Part shown: positions 18,957 through 29,834 of the stretch, piece by piece
Numbering within the stretch: position 1 is the first letter of the stretch
Layout: each line of letters starts with the position of its first letter
Translations under genes and position numbers: made by a program
Notes under the pieces: model-generated
What the model saw: only the letters and a program-made list of their open reading frames with translations
Told to the model about the DNA's origin: nothing
Database searches by the model: none
NCBI GenBank assembly: GCA_036365455.1
Contig: JAWQUS010000032.1
Coordinates: 13,400,001-13,464,000, forward strand
Reading direction: 5' to 3'
Source: Macrosoma leucophasiata
Taxonomy: Eukaryota; Arthropoda; Insecta; Lepidoptera; Hedylidae
DNA: 64,000 bases

Positions 18957-20013
18957 TTTTTTTTTAATTTAATTTAATTTATTTATTTATTATCAGGCAA
19001 CAATGCTTACAATAAACAATAAGCCCATATAAAATATATACCTTAAAGACAAACATACATATTATATAACTTATAACCTAACACTATTTATCACGTATTG
19101 TCGGCGACGTGATGCGCGGCTTATCGGCAGGCAGTTGTCCCCGGAATTTGCGGAACACGACTCCCTGCGGCCAGAACTCTTCCTTCAAAAAAGTCGCCAG
19201 ATGTTCAGTCGGTACTCTTACCACAAAGGAATTAAAGTTCACTTTATGGCGAGATTCCAATCGCTCGACTCTAAGCGTGAAGCTGGTCTTTATTTGGATG
19301 TAGTTCACCACATCTTCAACTTTAGTCGACCAATGCAATCGGGACAGGTACAATGGCGTCGATGGTGTAGCTGGGCGCAGCAGATGTTTCGCCCCAGTCG
19401 GCGCCGTACCACAAAGATTGCGGTTGACGGGCTTTCTCTTCTTTCTCTGCACCACCGTGAACCCTTCCTCGTCACACCAATCCTTACGAGAACTCAAGGC
19501 TGCAGCAGGCTTCTTCTCAAAAACTACAGGCCGCTTAGATGAAGGTGCGGCGGTAGCAGCGGCAGCAGCATATCCTCGTCGAGGAGTCGACGTGAGTCCG
19601 TGCAACGGCGGGGGGACAGGCGCGGCGGGGGCGGCGGCAGGGGCGGCGGCAGGGGCGGAGAGGCGCGTGCGCGGCACATCGCGGCGTGACGACATTCGCC
19701 GGTGACGCATTCTTACTTTTCATCCCTTCTATGAGATGGCATCTGGTCAAGTTTGCCCAGCGTCTGGTAGAGCAGTACCTTGGCTGAGCAGATTTCCTCT
19801 TCTTTGAAGTTAGACTTACTTATCTGAATAATGCTAACTTCGTCCATGGTGTCGATGGCATGTTGGATGAACGCCAGTAGTTCATGCGCTATAAGTTTTT
19901 CGGAACTCATAGCGATGGAAACGTGCAGCGGCTAGAGCCGCGCAGCTCGCGAAATATGTTGTTATATTTCGTGCAGTGTGACGCGTCCGTATCCGAGCAA
20001 GCACTACACTACT
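18957..20013 (-). mobile_element. LINE-derived insertion carrying an ORF1-like pseudogene
   Basis: The minus strand ends in an A-rich tail built from TAAAT/TTAAAT repeats (plus strand 18957-19000). This is a retroposon signature, and the segment separates two halves of a T3 SINE. It carries the ORF1-like remnant at 19084-19910 but no reverse transcriptase, so it is internally deleted or a non-autonomous derivative. Confidence 0.65.
19084..19910 (-). pseudogene. Retrotransposon ORF1-like protein, internally deleted
   Basis: The N-terminal piece starts MSSEKLIAHELLAFIQHAID at 19910 and stops at 19713. The C-terminal piece (19710-19084) has a proline/alanine-rich stretch, then EEGFTVVQRKKRK, LYLSRLHWSTKVEDVVNYI and FWPQGVVFRKFRG. 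These two modules match, from memory, the ends of a protein abundant in insect genomes and tied to non-LTR elements. The usual middle segment is missing and the frames are separate. The C-terminal fold may be RRM-like. No nuclease or RT is present. Confidence 0.6.
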
Positions 20014-20100
20014 TTTGACATCTCCGAGCACATTATCAAACTCCGAGGGCACAACGCAGCTGACGTATATTATATGTAATTGGATTACGTCACGAACGAA

Positions 20101-20126
20101 CCTACGAATACGTTAGTATTCGTAGG
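20101..20126. repeat. Perfect 11-bp hairpin
   Basis: CCTACGAATAC and its reverse complement flank GTTA. It lies just left of the M2 element, and no function is evident. Confidence 0.75.
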
Positions 20127-20140
20127 CATTATTTCTTATG

Positions 20141-20505
20141 GTCCAAGAGATACCCTCCGAGCACCGTTGGCCCTATAAGGCATATAGGGCCAACAATATA
20201 CAAATTTTTGTAGGGATAAATCATAACACGCTAAGTACAAAAACCATCGCCTGACAAGGATCAGCCAGTCACGTCACCAAACCCACATTTTTGAAAATGT
20301 TAAAAAAAAAAACTTGTCGCTGAAATTTTTATATGATTTAGTTTATTTATAGAGAAGTTTAAAAAACATTGACAGGCGATTTCGATGAGATATTAAAATA
20401 AACTTTCTACTGTAAAGTTGAAATTCATTTAAATGTTTGTCTAAGACATTTGAAGTAAGTAGGTACAATGACCAACCGTGCTCGGAGGGTTCAGTATCTC
20501 TCAGT
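20141..20505. mobile_element. MITE family M2, copy 1
   Basis: The inverted ends share AGAGATAC, CCCTCCGAGCAC and GTTGG. The left end carries an extra perfect 12-bp hairpin (GTTGGCCCTATA arms, 20166-20194). A second copy with the same ends and a CCATCGCCTG(A/G)CAA interior block lies at 55637-55925. No coding capacity. Confidence 0.7.
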
Positions 20506-20799
20506 CTATTAGTATAAAATTACATAGACGCTATAATCCTATCTTTATCTGTGTGTATGCACTAAGTGATATCACTAGTAGACTAGAGTAGACTTATGAA
20601 TTGAGGCAGTTTAATAATAATAATCATTTATTCAAGTGACCAGGACTCAATATAATACAAACTATAAAATTTTTTTCACTCATAATTAACTTAAAATTCT
20701 ACTATGTACAAAAAGACTTAAGTTTTAACAAAAATAATTAATATAAATCTAAATACCTACGTAAGCTGGATTACATCAGCGGCAATACCGCCACAACCC

Positions 20800-21060
20800 A
20801 TGCGATAAGGCACTGCAGTGATTAATATGCATGCAATCCAGTCTACTTGCGATCATATTTAGAGTACTGTTTGGGCTGGCCCGCACTCTGCACACCAGGG
20901 AAGCGCATCTTTTACGCATGGTTGCGTAAAAGCAATTTACATGCGCATCTGCAAACATACCTGATGCACTACAGAAACGTAAGGTTTCTGAATGCCTACT
21001 TTACGGTTTCAGTTTTAGCTCATATTATTTTATTTACAAAATGTTGATGAGTTCGCGCTG
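20800..21060 (+). pseudogene. Possible LINE RT C-terminal scrap
   Basis: A short text RSYLEYCLGWP around 20847-20880 resembles the (R)PxLEYCxxxW block after LINE RT domains. A perfect 10-bp hairpin (CTTTTACGCA arms) sits at about 20909-20932. The match is short and the neighbouring sequence does not extend it. Confidence 0.3.
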
Positions 21061-21261
21061 AGATATTAATAATGGATGGCCTAAAATGCTCGTCAGTGGT
21101 CGTAAAACCAGGTCTCCAAATTTGCCTTGCCTCTTCACAAAGTCTTAAACACCAAAGTTTTTTATTAGGTACTTAGCTTCAGGGGCAGTGCGCGACGTCG
21201 TGGAAATGTTGTATGACATCAAGAGTAAACAAAGTTTGAGTAATCAATAATCGTTGCTACA

Positions 21262-21400
21262 ATATGGGGTTCTTCGAAAATGGCGTCAAAAGAGTCCTTC
21301 AGGGCTGGCAGCGCGTTGGCGACGCCCCTGGTGTTGCAAATGTTCATAGGCGACGGTGACTACTTTCCATCAGGTGGCCCGTCTGCTTGTCAAAAAAATC
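21262..21400 (+). pseudogene. LINE 3' end fragment
   Basis: GGGTTCTTCGAAAATGG, GGCTGGCAGCGCGTTGGCGA, TGGTGTTGCAAATGTTCA and CTTTCCATCAGGTGGCC repeat the 3' block at 16735-16860. Only the end of the LINE is present. Confidence 0.55.
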
Positions 21401-22590
21401 AAATCGACTGTCTGTGTATTATTATTAAATGTGAAGTAAGTAAGGCAATTGGTACTTATGGGACGCTCTATCAACTGGTGCCATATATACAAATCGGCTC
21501 AGGCACTTAATTTTTTCCATGTCATCAGGTCTCATTAACGACTCTGGTAAGAGAAATAAAAAGTAAATAAATGCAGTATTTCCTATAAGCGTCTCAAACA
21601 AAGGCAAACTAAGACTACTACCTGAAAGCATAAAAAAATTCCTGGCATAAGCATTTGTTTATCTCACCTGTATAAAAGTAGAAGCTAAAGTTTTATCTGT
21701 AGGACTTGGCGAACCCAAAGAACTAAATTTAACCTTAATGGCAGGGTTTCCGTTTGTTGGCACACTTCGCACCTTTTCTATTGCTGCACCTAGCAGTTAG
21801 GGTTAATTGAATTAATCAAAGCTGTCTTTTTTCCTACCTTTTACGTTATTCTCGTTGTCGAGTATCAACAAATTATGAATTTGAAGGGAAATATAGAAAT
21901 ACCATACCGTATAGGTAACCGGAATAACCACCACGCGGATCATGATGAGTTGTCCCGGTGTAGATCAGGTTAATATTTTTGCGAAATTCATCCCCTGGTG
22001 ATGATATAAGAAGTGAAAATTTAGTTGTAACAAGAAAATGTAACAATTTCAGCGAAAATTCCCTTCAAATTATAAACTTACTGAATCAGGATTACAGGGT
22101 ATTAAAACCAAATAACACGTTTGAAAATTTCTGTGTTCGACTCGAAAAAGAATAATATTTCTTTTCTTGTTATCTTCGCCATTTTATAACAATTTGCACC
22201 AATTTGTTTTTCGCCAAACATTTTCCCAGCATAATAGCCAGCATAAACACAGGGTTCTGGAGGATTTTTTCCCAGGAAATCGCTATTTTTGCGGAGAGAG
22301 TAAAGGATCCGGGAGCTTGATTACGTAATTAAGAGATAATGAGGGATGTGAGGAAACGACCAACATACTAAACAGGATTTCAGGTCAGGGACCCGTGGAA
22401 AATAAAGGACGCCTATTATTTCACCAGGACAATAGAAGAGTTAATGAGTTTGTGTTGGTTCTTGTGTCTGTTTCATGTGTTGTACTAAAACTTTTTAATG
22501 AAGGCATGAATGCCATGGAAAGAAAAAAGATTTTTTGATGTTCAATTTTCTATGTAGGTACCTAATATGAAAGCTTGGAAAAGTTGATTG
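21400..22590. other. Spacer
   Basis: A weak inverted pair sits at about 21868-21895 and 22052-22078 (AATTTGAAGGGAA and complement), perhaps a small MITE. Otherwise nothing was recognised. Confidence 0.35.
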
Positions 22591-22770
22591 TCGTAGGCAA
22601 CACCGAAGGCAAATGATCGTTCACCAACTAGATGGAGCGATCAAATAAAGGTATGCTCGACCTCCCAGTCTATATGGTTTTAAGAGACGCTCTGGACAGA
22701 AACCGGTTGAAAGAGAAAATTCTCTACAGATGCAACCCCGATACTTAACACGATTGTCAGACCTAAGGGG
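22590..22770 (+). pseudogene. LINE C-terminal remnant
   Basis: The plus-strand text DLPVYMVLRDALDRNRLKEK followed by YRCNPDT resembles the last conserved block of RTE-like LINE proteins (R/K W ... V.R). It is only about 60 codons, with stops around it. Confidence 0.45.
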
Positions 22771-22930
22771 CCGACCCTACAGTTATCTTTAAACTGTTGT
22801 ATTCACTTATCGTTCTCGTGCGCCGTATGCTTATTTGCTGCCTAAATTACATAACATAATATTTAACCAACTGAACTTCTGAACCAGCGATGTTGCTAAT
22901 TTTAATATTTTAGACCTGACACTGGTAAAT

Positions 22931-23553
22931 GGGCTTCCACACAAAATTGCGATGCGATGCGATACGACGCCGCATCTCAGGAACTTGCGATGCGTCATCA
23001 ACCGTATACGTAGTCCGCATATTATTTTAAAGATCTGTTTTTATGGAATTTTAGTGACATGGATCGCAAAAATATTGTTGCACTGTTGATATTGTTGAAA
23101 AAATATAGAAGATAAAGATGTTGAGTTATTATTATGATTATGAACGCTGATGAGAACTATTTTACTCGAAAATACTGTGCTATGAAAATCAAGGTTTTTT
23201 TTTATTTTAGAATGAGATTATTATTATTTTTATTTGAAGAGTTTTTGAGTTTATTATCACCATGTAATCACCATATAATATGATGATAATTTTGTAATAT
23301 GGAAGAATTCTTGTTACGTCTTTGGAAATTCTGGGACTAACTATTAGGTTAACTTGATTCACAACAATCAAAATTTGAGTAAATTAGTAAAACTAAAGTC
23401 CTATCAACATTGTAACGTGGCGTCAACATGTGTGACGTAAGATCACAGAGATGTGCGATGCTAATTGATTGGACATTCTTGCGATGCATTCGTGCGAGGT
23501 TGCAGGTACCTATTTGCGATGCGATGCGAATTCTCAGTTTTGTGTGGGAGCCC
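22931..23553. mobile_element. MITE family M3
   Basis: The ends GGGCTTCCACACAAAA and GGGCTCCCACACAAAA (reverse complement of the right end) are inverted repeats. Subterminal GCGATGCGATGCG repeats lie at both ends. The 623-bp interior is AT-rich and non-coding. A short relative is at 33703-33778. The TSD is unclear (TAAAT/TATGT). Confidence 0.7.
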
Positions 23554-24009
23554 TATGTCATAAATATTACTTAATATTTTAGCCGTCATAAATTTCTACT
23601 CATAACCTGTAAAAATTCAAAGACTGTACCTCACGCACCTTGATGTAACGTGGCACGAGATAAAGAAGAAATATTGTCGTGTCTTTAAACTCCCGCTATA
23701 CCCTCGCGTTTAGGGTAACATAATGCCCAAAATTTTACGTTAAGAATACTTCATAGTTAGTTTATTATATACTTATCTAATGACACGCCGTTCCCGGGAA
23801 CGTTTCCCAAGGTGGGAACATAGGGGAACATTGTTTATAAATATTATAAAATGCTTCCATCATTATTTTACATTACTTGCAACACAAACTGTTGAACGGC
23901 ACATTACTATAGGTATATATAGACGTATAATAAGTAGCTTTTCCATGTTTTTTTTTGCGTGGAATTGATATTATACAAATTTTTATCCCATTTTTAATAC
24001 CGATCCCGA

Positions 24010-24205
24010 CGACCCGATTAGTCCTGCGGTGTGAGACGACCGTTTGATTCGAAGGGTTCGATTCCCGCACCGGGACAAATGTTTCTATGGCTTACTGTCA
24101 TTTGTTTCGGGTCTGGGTGTTTGTGTATTTGTATTGTGTGTACAACAGAACCCACGATACAAGTTTATACCTAGGGTGGGTTGTGAGTGTAAGCGTTATT
24201 ATTAT
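24010..24205 (+). repeat. tRNA-derived SINE, family T2
   Basis: A tRNA-like head (GTCCTGCGGTGTGAGACGACC ... GGTTCGATTCCCGCAC) is followed by the GTTTGTGTATTTGTATTGTG body and a GGGTTGTGAGTGTAAGCG end. It has the same order as 4690-4870 in reverse. Confidence 0.7.
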
Positions 24206-24469
24206 ATTTTAATGTTTTTATAATGATTTATTCAGTGACAGTTAAAACAGTTTGTATTTAAGCTAACCACAACTTCACATTAATTATTTACTGTAACTGT
24301 AAACCACTCATGTATTTCTCATGTAATATACTTCGTTATTAATTCAGAGATGCAAAGGCTCTTTGAAGAAACCAAGCCTTAAAGCAAACGAAATCACACT
24401 AACCTGTTTACCTCGGAATTGTATTTGACCGTCGAAAACACTCCATCACTGATTAGGATTAAGTCCGAG

Positions 24470-24610
24470 GCATTGGGCTATTCCCATTATTTACTGTAAA
24501 CCAGCCTTGTGTACTACCTCCATTAATTAAGGGATGCGACCGCCATACGTGACTTAGGGCCCTTGAAGAACTTTGTCTTGATTTGGGTCAGGTTAAATGG
24601 ATTGGATGGG
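24470..24610 (+). repeat. Direct repeat R4, left copy
   Basis: CCCATTATTTACTGTAAACC, CATTAATTAAGGGATGCGAC, CCATACGTGACTTAGGGCCC and GAACTTTGTCTTGATTTGG are repeated with small changes at 29835-29965. The two copies bracket the 15-bp arrays. The family is unknown. Confidence 0.65.
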
Positions 24611-24969
24611 ATTCCTTAGCTTAAAGCCCAGAATTATTTTACCAAATCATGTGTCTTATGTTGTATATTTATTATTAGTGCTGTGAATGTTGAATGTGTG
24701 AAACTTTAAAGTACATAAATATTTTTCGTATTTTTATAGTTATTTAGTATGTTTTTGGTTAGTTAGTTCTTAGTTGTTTGTTTTAATTTATTTCAATTTT
24801 CGCAACAACACTATGCCACAATAGTGTTGTTACATTTAAAACTATTTATATTTAGGTTAGCTGCCCCTGCGAACTTCATTCCACTTTTATATACCACATA
24901 ATTATAACAAAAATATATTATTCTCTAAGATCAAAGTAAAGGATTACAGTAGTTACTAAAAAAAAAACG

Positions 24970-25100
24970 ATTTTATTTATTTATTTATTTAAGGAATCTT
25001 ACAGCTTTTTGTAATACATATGGTTATGGTAGGACATGAATAATTCATTAGCCAAAATAGTTCCAATGCTAAAAATTACATAGCGAAGACTAAAGAATTT
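24970..25100 (-). repeat. Probable LINE 3' tail
   Basis: (TTTA)n followed by AAGGAATCTTACAGC is a minus-strand (TAAA)n-tailed 3' end. It stops where the 15-bp array begins. Without coding sequence the family cannot be named. Confidence 0.35.
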
Positions 25101-25125
25101 TGAATAAGTTTAAGTATATTCGTGC

Positions 25126-27083
25126 GGGACGCTGGGCGTCGGAACGCTGGGCGTCGGGACGCTGGGCGTCGGGACGCTGGGCGTCGGGACGCTGGGCGTC
25201 GGGACGCTGGGCGTCGGGACGCTGGGCGTCGGGACGCTGGGCGTCGGGACGCTGGGCGTCGGGACGCTGGGCGTCGGGACGCTGGGCGTCGGGACGCTGG
25301 GCGTCGGGACGCTGGGCGTCGGGACGCTGGGCGTCGGGACGCTGGGCGTCGGGACGCTGGGCGTCTGGACGCAGGGCGACGGGACGCTGGGCGTCGGGAC
25401 GCAGGGCGTCGGGACCATGGGCGTCGGTTCGCTCGACGTCGGGACGATGGGCGTCGGGACACTGGTCGTCGGGACGCTGGGCGTCAGAACGCTGGGCGTC
25501 GGGACGCTGGGCGTCGGGACGCAGGGCGTCGGGACGCTGGGCGTCGGGACGCTGGGCGTCGGAACGTCGGGACGCTGGGCGTCGGGACGCTGGTCGTCGG
25601 GACGCTGGGCGTCGGGACGCTGGGCGTCGGGACGCTGGGCGTCGGGACGCAGGGCGTCGGAACGATGGGCGTCGGGACGCTGGGCGTCGGGACGCTGGGC
25701 GTCGGGACGCTGGGCGTCGGGACGTTGGGCGTCGGGACGCTGGGCGTTGGGACACTCGGCGTCGGGACGCTGGGCGTCGGGACGCTGGGCGTCGGGACGC
25801 TGGGCGTCGGGACGCTGGGCGTCGGGATGCTAGGCGTCGGGACGCTGGGCGTCGGGACGCTGGGCGTCGGGACGCGGGGCGTCGGGACGCTGGGCGTCGG
25901 GACGCTGGGCGTCGGGACGCAGCGCGTCGGGACGCTGGGCGTCGGGACGCTGGGCGTCGGGACGCTGGGCGTCGGGATGCTGGGCGTCGGGACGCAGGGC
26001 GTCGGAACGATGGGCGTCGGGACGCTGGGCGTCGGGACGCTGGGCGTCGGGACGCTGGGCGTCGGGACGCTGGGCGTCGGGACGCTGGGCGTCGGGACGC
26101 TGGGCGTCGGGACGCTGGGCGTCGGGACGCTGGGCGTCGGGACGCTGGGCGTCGGGATGCTGGGCGTCGGGACGCAGGGCGTCGGAACGATGGGCGTCGG
26201 GACGCTGGGCGTCGGGACGCTGGGCGTCGAAACGATGGGCGTCGGAACGCTAGGCGTCGGGACGCAGGGCGTCGGGACGCTGGGCGTCGGGAAACTGGGC
26301 GTCGGGACGCTGGGCGTCGGGACGCTGGGCGTCGGGACGCTGGGCGTCGGGACGCTGGGCGTCGGGACGCTGGGCGTCGGGACGCTGGGCGTCGGGACGC
26401 TGGGCGTCGGGACGCTGGGCGTCGGGACGCTGGGCGTCGGGACGCTGGGCGTCGGGACGCTGGGCGTTGGGACGCTGGGCGTCGGGACGCTGCGCGTCGG
26501 GACGCTGGGCGTCTGGACGCTGGGCCTTGAGACGCTCGACGTCGGGACGATGGGCGTCGGGACGCTGGGCGTCGAAACGCTCGACGTCGGGACGATGGGC
26601 GTCGGGACACTGGTCGTCGGGACGCTAGGCGTCGGGACGCTGGGCGTCGGGACGCTGGGCCTTGAGACGCTCGACGTCGGGACGATGGGCGTCGGGACGC
26701 TGGGCGTCGGAACGCTGGGCGTCGGGACGCTGGGCGTCGGGACGCTGGGCGTCGGCACGCTGGGCGTCGGGACGCTGGGCGTCGGGACGCAGGACGTCGG
26801 GACGCTGGGCGTCGGGACGCTGGGCGTCGGGATGCTGGGCGTCGGGACGCAGGGCGTCGGAACGATGGGCGTCGGGACGCTGGGCGTCCGGACGCTGGGC
26901 GTCGGGACGCTGGGCGTCGGGACGCTGGGCGTCGGGACGCTAGGCGTCGGGACGCTGGGCGTCGGGACGCAGGGCGTCGGGACGCTGGGCGTCGGGACGC
27001 TAGGCGTCGGGACGCTGGGCGTCGGGACGCAGGGCGTCGGGACGCAGGGCGTTGGGACGCAGGGCGTCGGGACGCAGGGCGTC
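25126..27083. repeat. 15-bp CpG-dense tandem array 1, 130 full units
   Basis: The unit is GGGACGCTGGGCGTC: GACGC and GCGTC are inverted around TGG, and there are three CpG per unit counting the junction. Counting phase gives 29 units from 25126 to 25560, one 8-nt partial unit GGAACGTC at 25561-25568, then 101 units from 25569 to 27083 with no length change. Substituted units are common (GCAGGG, GATGCT, GGAACGATGG). The unit length of 15 and lack of near-stop codons leave several frames open on both strands. The long Arg/Pro/Ser or Gly/Val/Thr frames are therefore artefacts. Confidence 0.95.
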
Positions 27084-27085
27084 GG

Positions 27086-27135
27086 CACATTGTCTTTACC
27101 ACGGCGGTAAACACCGCCGTGGTAAAGACAATGTG
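27086..27135. repeat. Perfect 23-bp inverted repeat at the array/gypsy junction
   Basis: Arms 27086-27108 and 27113-27135 are exact reverse complements with a 4-nt spacer AAAC. The right arm is part of the gypsy reading frame (HRRGKDNVIPDALSR). The left arm is therefore an inverted copy made from it, sitting against the last 15-bp unit. This looks like a fold-back or template-switch join. Confidence 0.92.
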
Positions 27136-27670
27136 ATTCCTGACGCTCTCTCTAGATCGGTACCCGTAGCCGATATTGCCACCAATATTATCCCTTGTGA
27201 TACTGCCGATAAATGGTACCTCAACATTTTCAGCTCCACCTTGAACTCTCCTACCAGTGTACCAAATTATCGCGTGGATGGTTATACACTCTACCGGTAT
27301 ATGAAGAGTAATAATGTTTTAACTTCTGAGTTTAGCTGGAAAAAAGTTATCCCTGAGGAATATCGTGCTGATATAATTAGTAAAAATCATTCGGAACCAA
27401 TAGCCGCACATTTCGGTATATACAAAACCTACAAGAGGCTTCTTTTAAAATACTATTGGCCTGGTATGTATCGTGACACTGTAAATTTTGTAAGCAATTG
27501 TAACACATGCTTAGCCTATAAACAACCTAATCATGCTGTTTTGGGTAAAATGGGTAGACCAAAACATTGTTCATGACCTTTCCAAGTCCTTTCTATTGAT
27601 CTCGTTGGTCCTCTTCCAACCAGTAGAAATCGTAATGGTTATATTTTAGTTGTCACTTGCTGAATTAGTT
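27110..27670 (+). pseudogene. Gypsy pol fragment: RNase H end to integrase core start
   Basis: The plus-strand frame gives HRRGKDNVIPDALSR (end of RNase H), then an integrase zinc finger: H-S-E-P-I-A-A-H, then KRLLLKYYWPGMYRD and CNTC. After a stop at 27574 (TGA, probably from CGA) the frame continues with QVLSIDLVGPLPTSRN, the first catalytic aspartate block of the core. A second stop falls near 27660 and the sequence ends before the second catalytic aspartate. It is truncated at both ends and inactive. The outer gypsy above keeps only Gag and GPY/F pieces, so a common source cannot be tested here. Confidence 0.85.
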
Positions 27671-27723
27671 TAATTTAAATTAAGGTAACATAAACCAGTT
27701 AGACTTGCTAACGCAACAACGTC

Positions 27724-29080
27724 GGGACGATGGGCGTCGGGACGTTAGGCGTCGGGACGCTGGGCGTCAGGACGCTGGGCGTCGGGACGCTGGGCCTTGA
27801 AACGCTCGACGTCGGGACGATGGGCGTCGGGACGTTGGGCGTCGGTTCGCTCGACGTCGAGAAGCTGCGCGTCGGGACGCTGGGTGTCGGTACGCTCGAC
27901 GTCGGGACGCTGAACGTTGGGACGCTGGGCGTCGGGACGCTGGGCGTCGGGACGCTGGGCGTCGGGACGCTGGGCGTCGGGACGCTGGGCGTCGGGACGC
28001 TGGGCGTCGGGACGCTGGGCCTTGAGACGCTCGACGTCGGGACGATGGGCGTCGGGACGTTGGGCGTCGGTTCGCTCGACGTCGGGACGCTGCGCGTCGG
28101 GACGCTGGGTGTCGGTACGCTCGACGTCGGGACGCTGGGCGTCGGGACGCTGAACGTCGGGACGCTGGGCTTCGAGACAATTGACGTCCGGTTGCTGGGC
28201 GTCGGGACGCTGGGCGTCGAGACGGTCGACGTCGGGACGCTGGGCGTCGGGACGCTGGGCGTCGGGACGCTGGGCGTCGGGACGCTGGGCGTCGGGACGC
28301 TGGGCGTCGGGACGCTGGGCGTCGGGACGCTGGGCGTCGGGACGCTGGGCGTCGGGACGCTGGGCGTCGGGACGCTGGGCGTCGGGACGCTGGGCGTCGG
28401 GACGCTGGGCGTCGGGACGCTGGGCCTTGAGACGCTCGATGTCGGGACGATGGGCGTCAGAACGCTGGGCGTCGAGACGCTGCGCGTCGGGACGCTGCGC
28501 GTCGGGACGCTGGGCGTCGGGACGCTGGGCGTCGGTTCGCTCGACGTCGGGACGCTAGGCGTCGGGACGCTGGGCTTCGGGACGATGGGCGTCGGGACGC
28601 TGAGCGTCGGGACTCTGGGCGTCGGGACGCTGGGCCTTGAGACGCTCGACGTCGGGACGCTGGGCGTCGGGACGCTGGGCGTCGGGACGCTCGGCGTCGG
28701 GACGCTGGGCCTTGAGACGCTCGACGTCGGGACGATGGGCGTCGGGACACTGGGCGTCGGGACGCTATGCGTCGGGACGCTGGGTGTCGGGACGCTGGGC
28801 GTCGGGACGATGGGCGTCGGGACGCTGGGCGTCGGTACGCTCGACGTCGGGACGCTGGGCGTCGGGACGCTAGGCGTCGGGACGCTGAACGTCTGCACGC
28901 TAGGCGTCGGGACGCTGTGCGTCGAGACGCTGGGCGTCGGTACGCTGGGCGTCGAGACGCTGCGCGTCGGTTCGCTCGACGTCTGGACGCTGGGCGTCGG
29001 GACGCTGGGCGTCGGGACGCTGGGCGTCGGGACGCTGGGCGTCGGGACGCTGGGCATCGGGACGCTGGACGTCGGGACGC
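27724..29080. repeat. 15-bp CpG-dense tandem array 2, 90 full units
   Basis: The same unit as array 1 and the same orientation, in one unbroken phase from 27724 to 29073, plus a partial GGGACGC. A variant cassette CTGGGCCTTGAGACGCTCGA followed by CGTCGGGACGATGGGCGTC recurs at about 27790, 28015, 28425 and 28715 here, and at about 26520 and 26655 in array 1. The arrays therefore share ancestry at a level above the single unit. Confidence 0.95.
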
Positions 29081-29834
29081 GCACTGTCTTATTGAAATAA
29101 ATAAAATGTCTAGTTTTGGAAAACATTATTATAAGTTAACTCTGCTAAATCGATTTTTTTCCGTGATCGAATTTGAATAAAGAGGGAGAACGGTAACAGT
29201 CCACCGAGGTGGACTTTTGCTACAAAATTGTTTTATAAATAGTTTATTTTAATGTTATCTGTAATTATAAAAAAAACATTATGAATTTGTAAACATTTAT
29301 CTTTATTTTTAGATTATAAAGCGTTATCTAATTAGTATTTAACATTTTAATTTCCGCCAGTAACAGAATTTAATGTGGTTATGACAATGACCCAGATATT
29401 TTTTTCTCACTTTCATGGTATACGGGGGAAAATTAAATCGGCCGCAAATAAAAGTTGCTGGCTGTTAAAGATAAAATATTTTTCCCACTAATTGAGAGAC
29501 TAAGTTTAATGACCATGAATGATATATTCGAAATAAAGAAACACTTTTTTTGTATTTTTAATGGTATGAATTTGAAACGTCTCTGTTACTTTTAAAAACG
29601 TAAACATTTGTTTTGTTTTTCCCACTATAAAAAGACAGCTTATAACGAAACAAAAATGTAGTAAATGTTTGGTGCAAATACATACAAAATCATATTTGTT
29701 CTAACAACTCCTTATAAATACCGGGATATGAGTGTTTCGCGCGGCAGTGTTAACGAAGCCGAAACTATACGATTGTGTCTTTCCTAAGCTCGATGTACAA
29801 TATTTCCTGATGAGCATTGTATGCTCACGTTAGG
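29081..29834. other. AT-rich flank of array 2
   Basis: A short dyad AGTCCACC-GA-GGTGGACT lies at about 29197-29214. The rest shows no frame or repeat that I recognise. Confidence 0.4.

Larger units (their letters stand above)
18841..20130 (-). repeat. SINE family T3, interrupted by a LINE insertion
   Basis: The left part (18841-18955) and right part (from about 20014) together follow the uninterrupted T3 copy at 43440-43745. The left part gives GGCAAAGACAAATGCATGCAT and ACAGGTGGCGA; the right part gives GACATCTCCGAGCACATTATC. The tRNA-like head is not preserved. The break point shares CTTTT on both sides, a possible short TSD. Confidence 0.65.

Noticed and set aside
25126..29080. CRISPR array
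   Set aside because: Units are contiguous 15-mers without spacers, in an insect genome context; no cas-like genes.
25090..29126. Long open frames of 450-670 codons in the arrays (Arg/Pro/Ser, Ser/Val/Pro/Thr, Gly/Val/Thr, Arg/Asp/Ala repeats) as coding genes
   Set aside because: They follow the 15-bp unit in several frames on both strands at once. In the frames that stay open (for example GGC GTC GGG ACG CTG) no codon is one substitution from a stop, so openness needs no selection. Frames containing TGG are broken by stops.
29197..29214. Dyad as a transcription terminator
   Set aside because: Hairpin-type intrinsic terminators are bacterial; here it is a short inverted repeat next to an array with no adjacent gene.
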